Origin: Mixta tenebrionis
Lineage (GTDB): Bacteria > Pseudomonadota > Gammaproteobacteria > Enterobacterales > Enterobacteriaceae
Length of the DNA stretch: 64,000 nt
Assembly: GCF_006517625.1 (NCBI RefSeq)
Contig: NZ_VHQI01000002.1
Span: 62,001-126,000, forward strand
Direction of reading: 5' to 3'
Below are positions 63,688 to 64,000 of this stretch, piece after piece. A program made the translations under genes and the position numbers. Numbering within the stretch: position 1 is the stretch's first letter; each line of letters begins with the position of its first letter. The notes under the pieces were generated by a model that saw only the letters and a list, made by a program, of their open reading frames with translations, was not told where the DNA came from and ran no database searches.

Positions 63688-63704
63688 ATGAAAATTATTT
63701 TCAT
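63688..63704. promoter_or_regulatory. Operator palindrome 2 (RpiR-type)
   Basis: Identical 17-bp palindrome, extended to 19 bp by flanking T and A, and again followed by AAGAATTTTT. It is 126 bp from copy 1 and about 75 bp upstream of the probable PTS -35. Confidence 0.72.
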
Positions 63705-63777
63705 AAGAATTTTTATTAAATTCTTTAATAATCATCAGGTTGAAATTTTCAGCATACAAAACCTGCGGCGCGGGGTA

Positions 63778-63808
63778 TTTACAGCGCTGGCGCTCTCTGG
63801 CTTATATT
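63778..63808 (+). promoter_or_regulatory. Possible promoter of the PTS operon
   Basis: TTTACA and TATATT with 19 bases between, or 18 if TTATAT is used. Predicted start near 63815, 22 bp before the gene. Confidence 0.45.
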
Positions 63809-63836
63809 TGAGCACACCTTAAAGGGAGGAAACGCT

Positions 63837-64000
63837 ATGCATATTGTTCTTTGCTGTGCTGCGGGTATGTCTACCAGCATGCTGGTGGCCAGAATGAAAG
63901 CGGAAGCGGAAAAACGGCAGCTGACGGTGCGGATTGATGCCGTACCGGTTGCCGAGTTTGACAGCATCATCGACGATGCCGACGTTATTTTACTGGGGCC
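63837..64000 (+). CDS. PTS IIB component, lactose/cellobiose family, cut by window end
   Basis: The first 54 codons are present: MHIVLCCAAGMSTSMLVARM and onward to DADVILLGP. This matches the CelA/ChbB-type IIB, whose phosphorylated Cys lies in the P-loop CxAGMSTS (Cys7 here). SD GGGAGGA is strong. The rest of the operon (IIA, IIC, glycosidase) would lie right of the window, so the sugar is unknown; a beta-glucoside or chitobiose is likely for the family. Confidence 0.88.
   Translation, partial: MHIVLCCAAGMSTSMLVARMKAEAEKRQLTVRIDAVPVAEFDSIIDDADVILLG

Larger units (their letters stand above)
63510..63836. other. Divergent control region, rpiR-like gene and PTS operon
   Basis: About 330 AT-rich bp holding two palindromes and the probable PTS promoter. 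No coding frame is seen. Confidence 0.7.

Overview
The window is a stretch of chromosome from a gamma-proteobacterium of the order Enterobacterales. Gene order largely follows the Escherichia coli gltB-nlpI/yhb neighbourhood, and most proteins could be aligned from memory with E. coli orthologues over their whole length. Small differences point to Erwiniaceae (Pantoea, Mixta or Erwinia type): pmrAB-like genes sit beside dacB, and elbB, yhcC, yhbE, mtr and argG are missing from their usual E. coli places. The genus is an inference; no database search was possible.

Layout. 1-3997 (-): gltB, cut by the window start. 4936-7281 (+): arcB, whose last codons overlap the terminator of the antisense sRNA ArcZ. 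8131-8877 (+): mtgA. 8882-16922 (-): the npr/rapZ/ptsN/hpf/rpoN/lptB/lptA/lptC/kdsC/kdsD/yrbG cluster, covering nitrogen-PTS control, sigma-54, LPS transport and Kdo synthesis. 17150-20248 (+): mlaFEDCB for outer-membrane lipid asymmetry, then ibaG and murA (+). sfsB and ispB (-) follow, then rplU-rpmA-obgE (+). 25886-29513 (-): remains of an enterochelin-esterase-like gene, then a dacB-pmrA-pmrB-like operon read leftward. greA (+) has a GraL-type leader. After yhbY (-) come rlmE-ftsH-folP-glmM-secG-tRNA-Leu(GAG) (+).

36404-40580 is the accessory stretch. It starts with about 1.3 kb of decayed DNA holding a worn copy of the tRNA-Leu 3' end and terminator. A selenium-type YedE transporter with a DUF3343 partner and a tyrosine-phosphatase-like protein follow. 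Initiator tRNA-Met then leads the translation operon rimP-nusA-infB-rbfA-truB-rpsO-pnp (+), and nlpI, a yrbN-like micro-ORF and deaD. The last 11 kb holds yhbW, ubiV-ubiU (-), ubiT-yhbS (+), yhbQ (-), yhbP (+), yhbO (-), yraR (+), and the anaerobic ribonucleotide reductase operon nrdD-nrdG (-) with a paired NrdR-box-like motif. The window ends with a divergent pair: an RpiR-type regulator with three tandem HTH units, and a PTS IIB gene cut by the window end. Two matching 17-bp palindromes, spaced 126 bp apart, lie between them.

Most of the window is conserved housekeeping DNA. The least familiar pieces are the triple-HTH regulator with its twin operators, the orphan selenium transporter pair next to a tRNA-derived scar, and several well-preserved RNA regulators.
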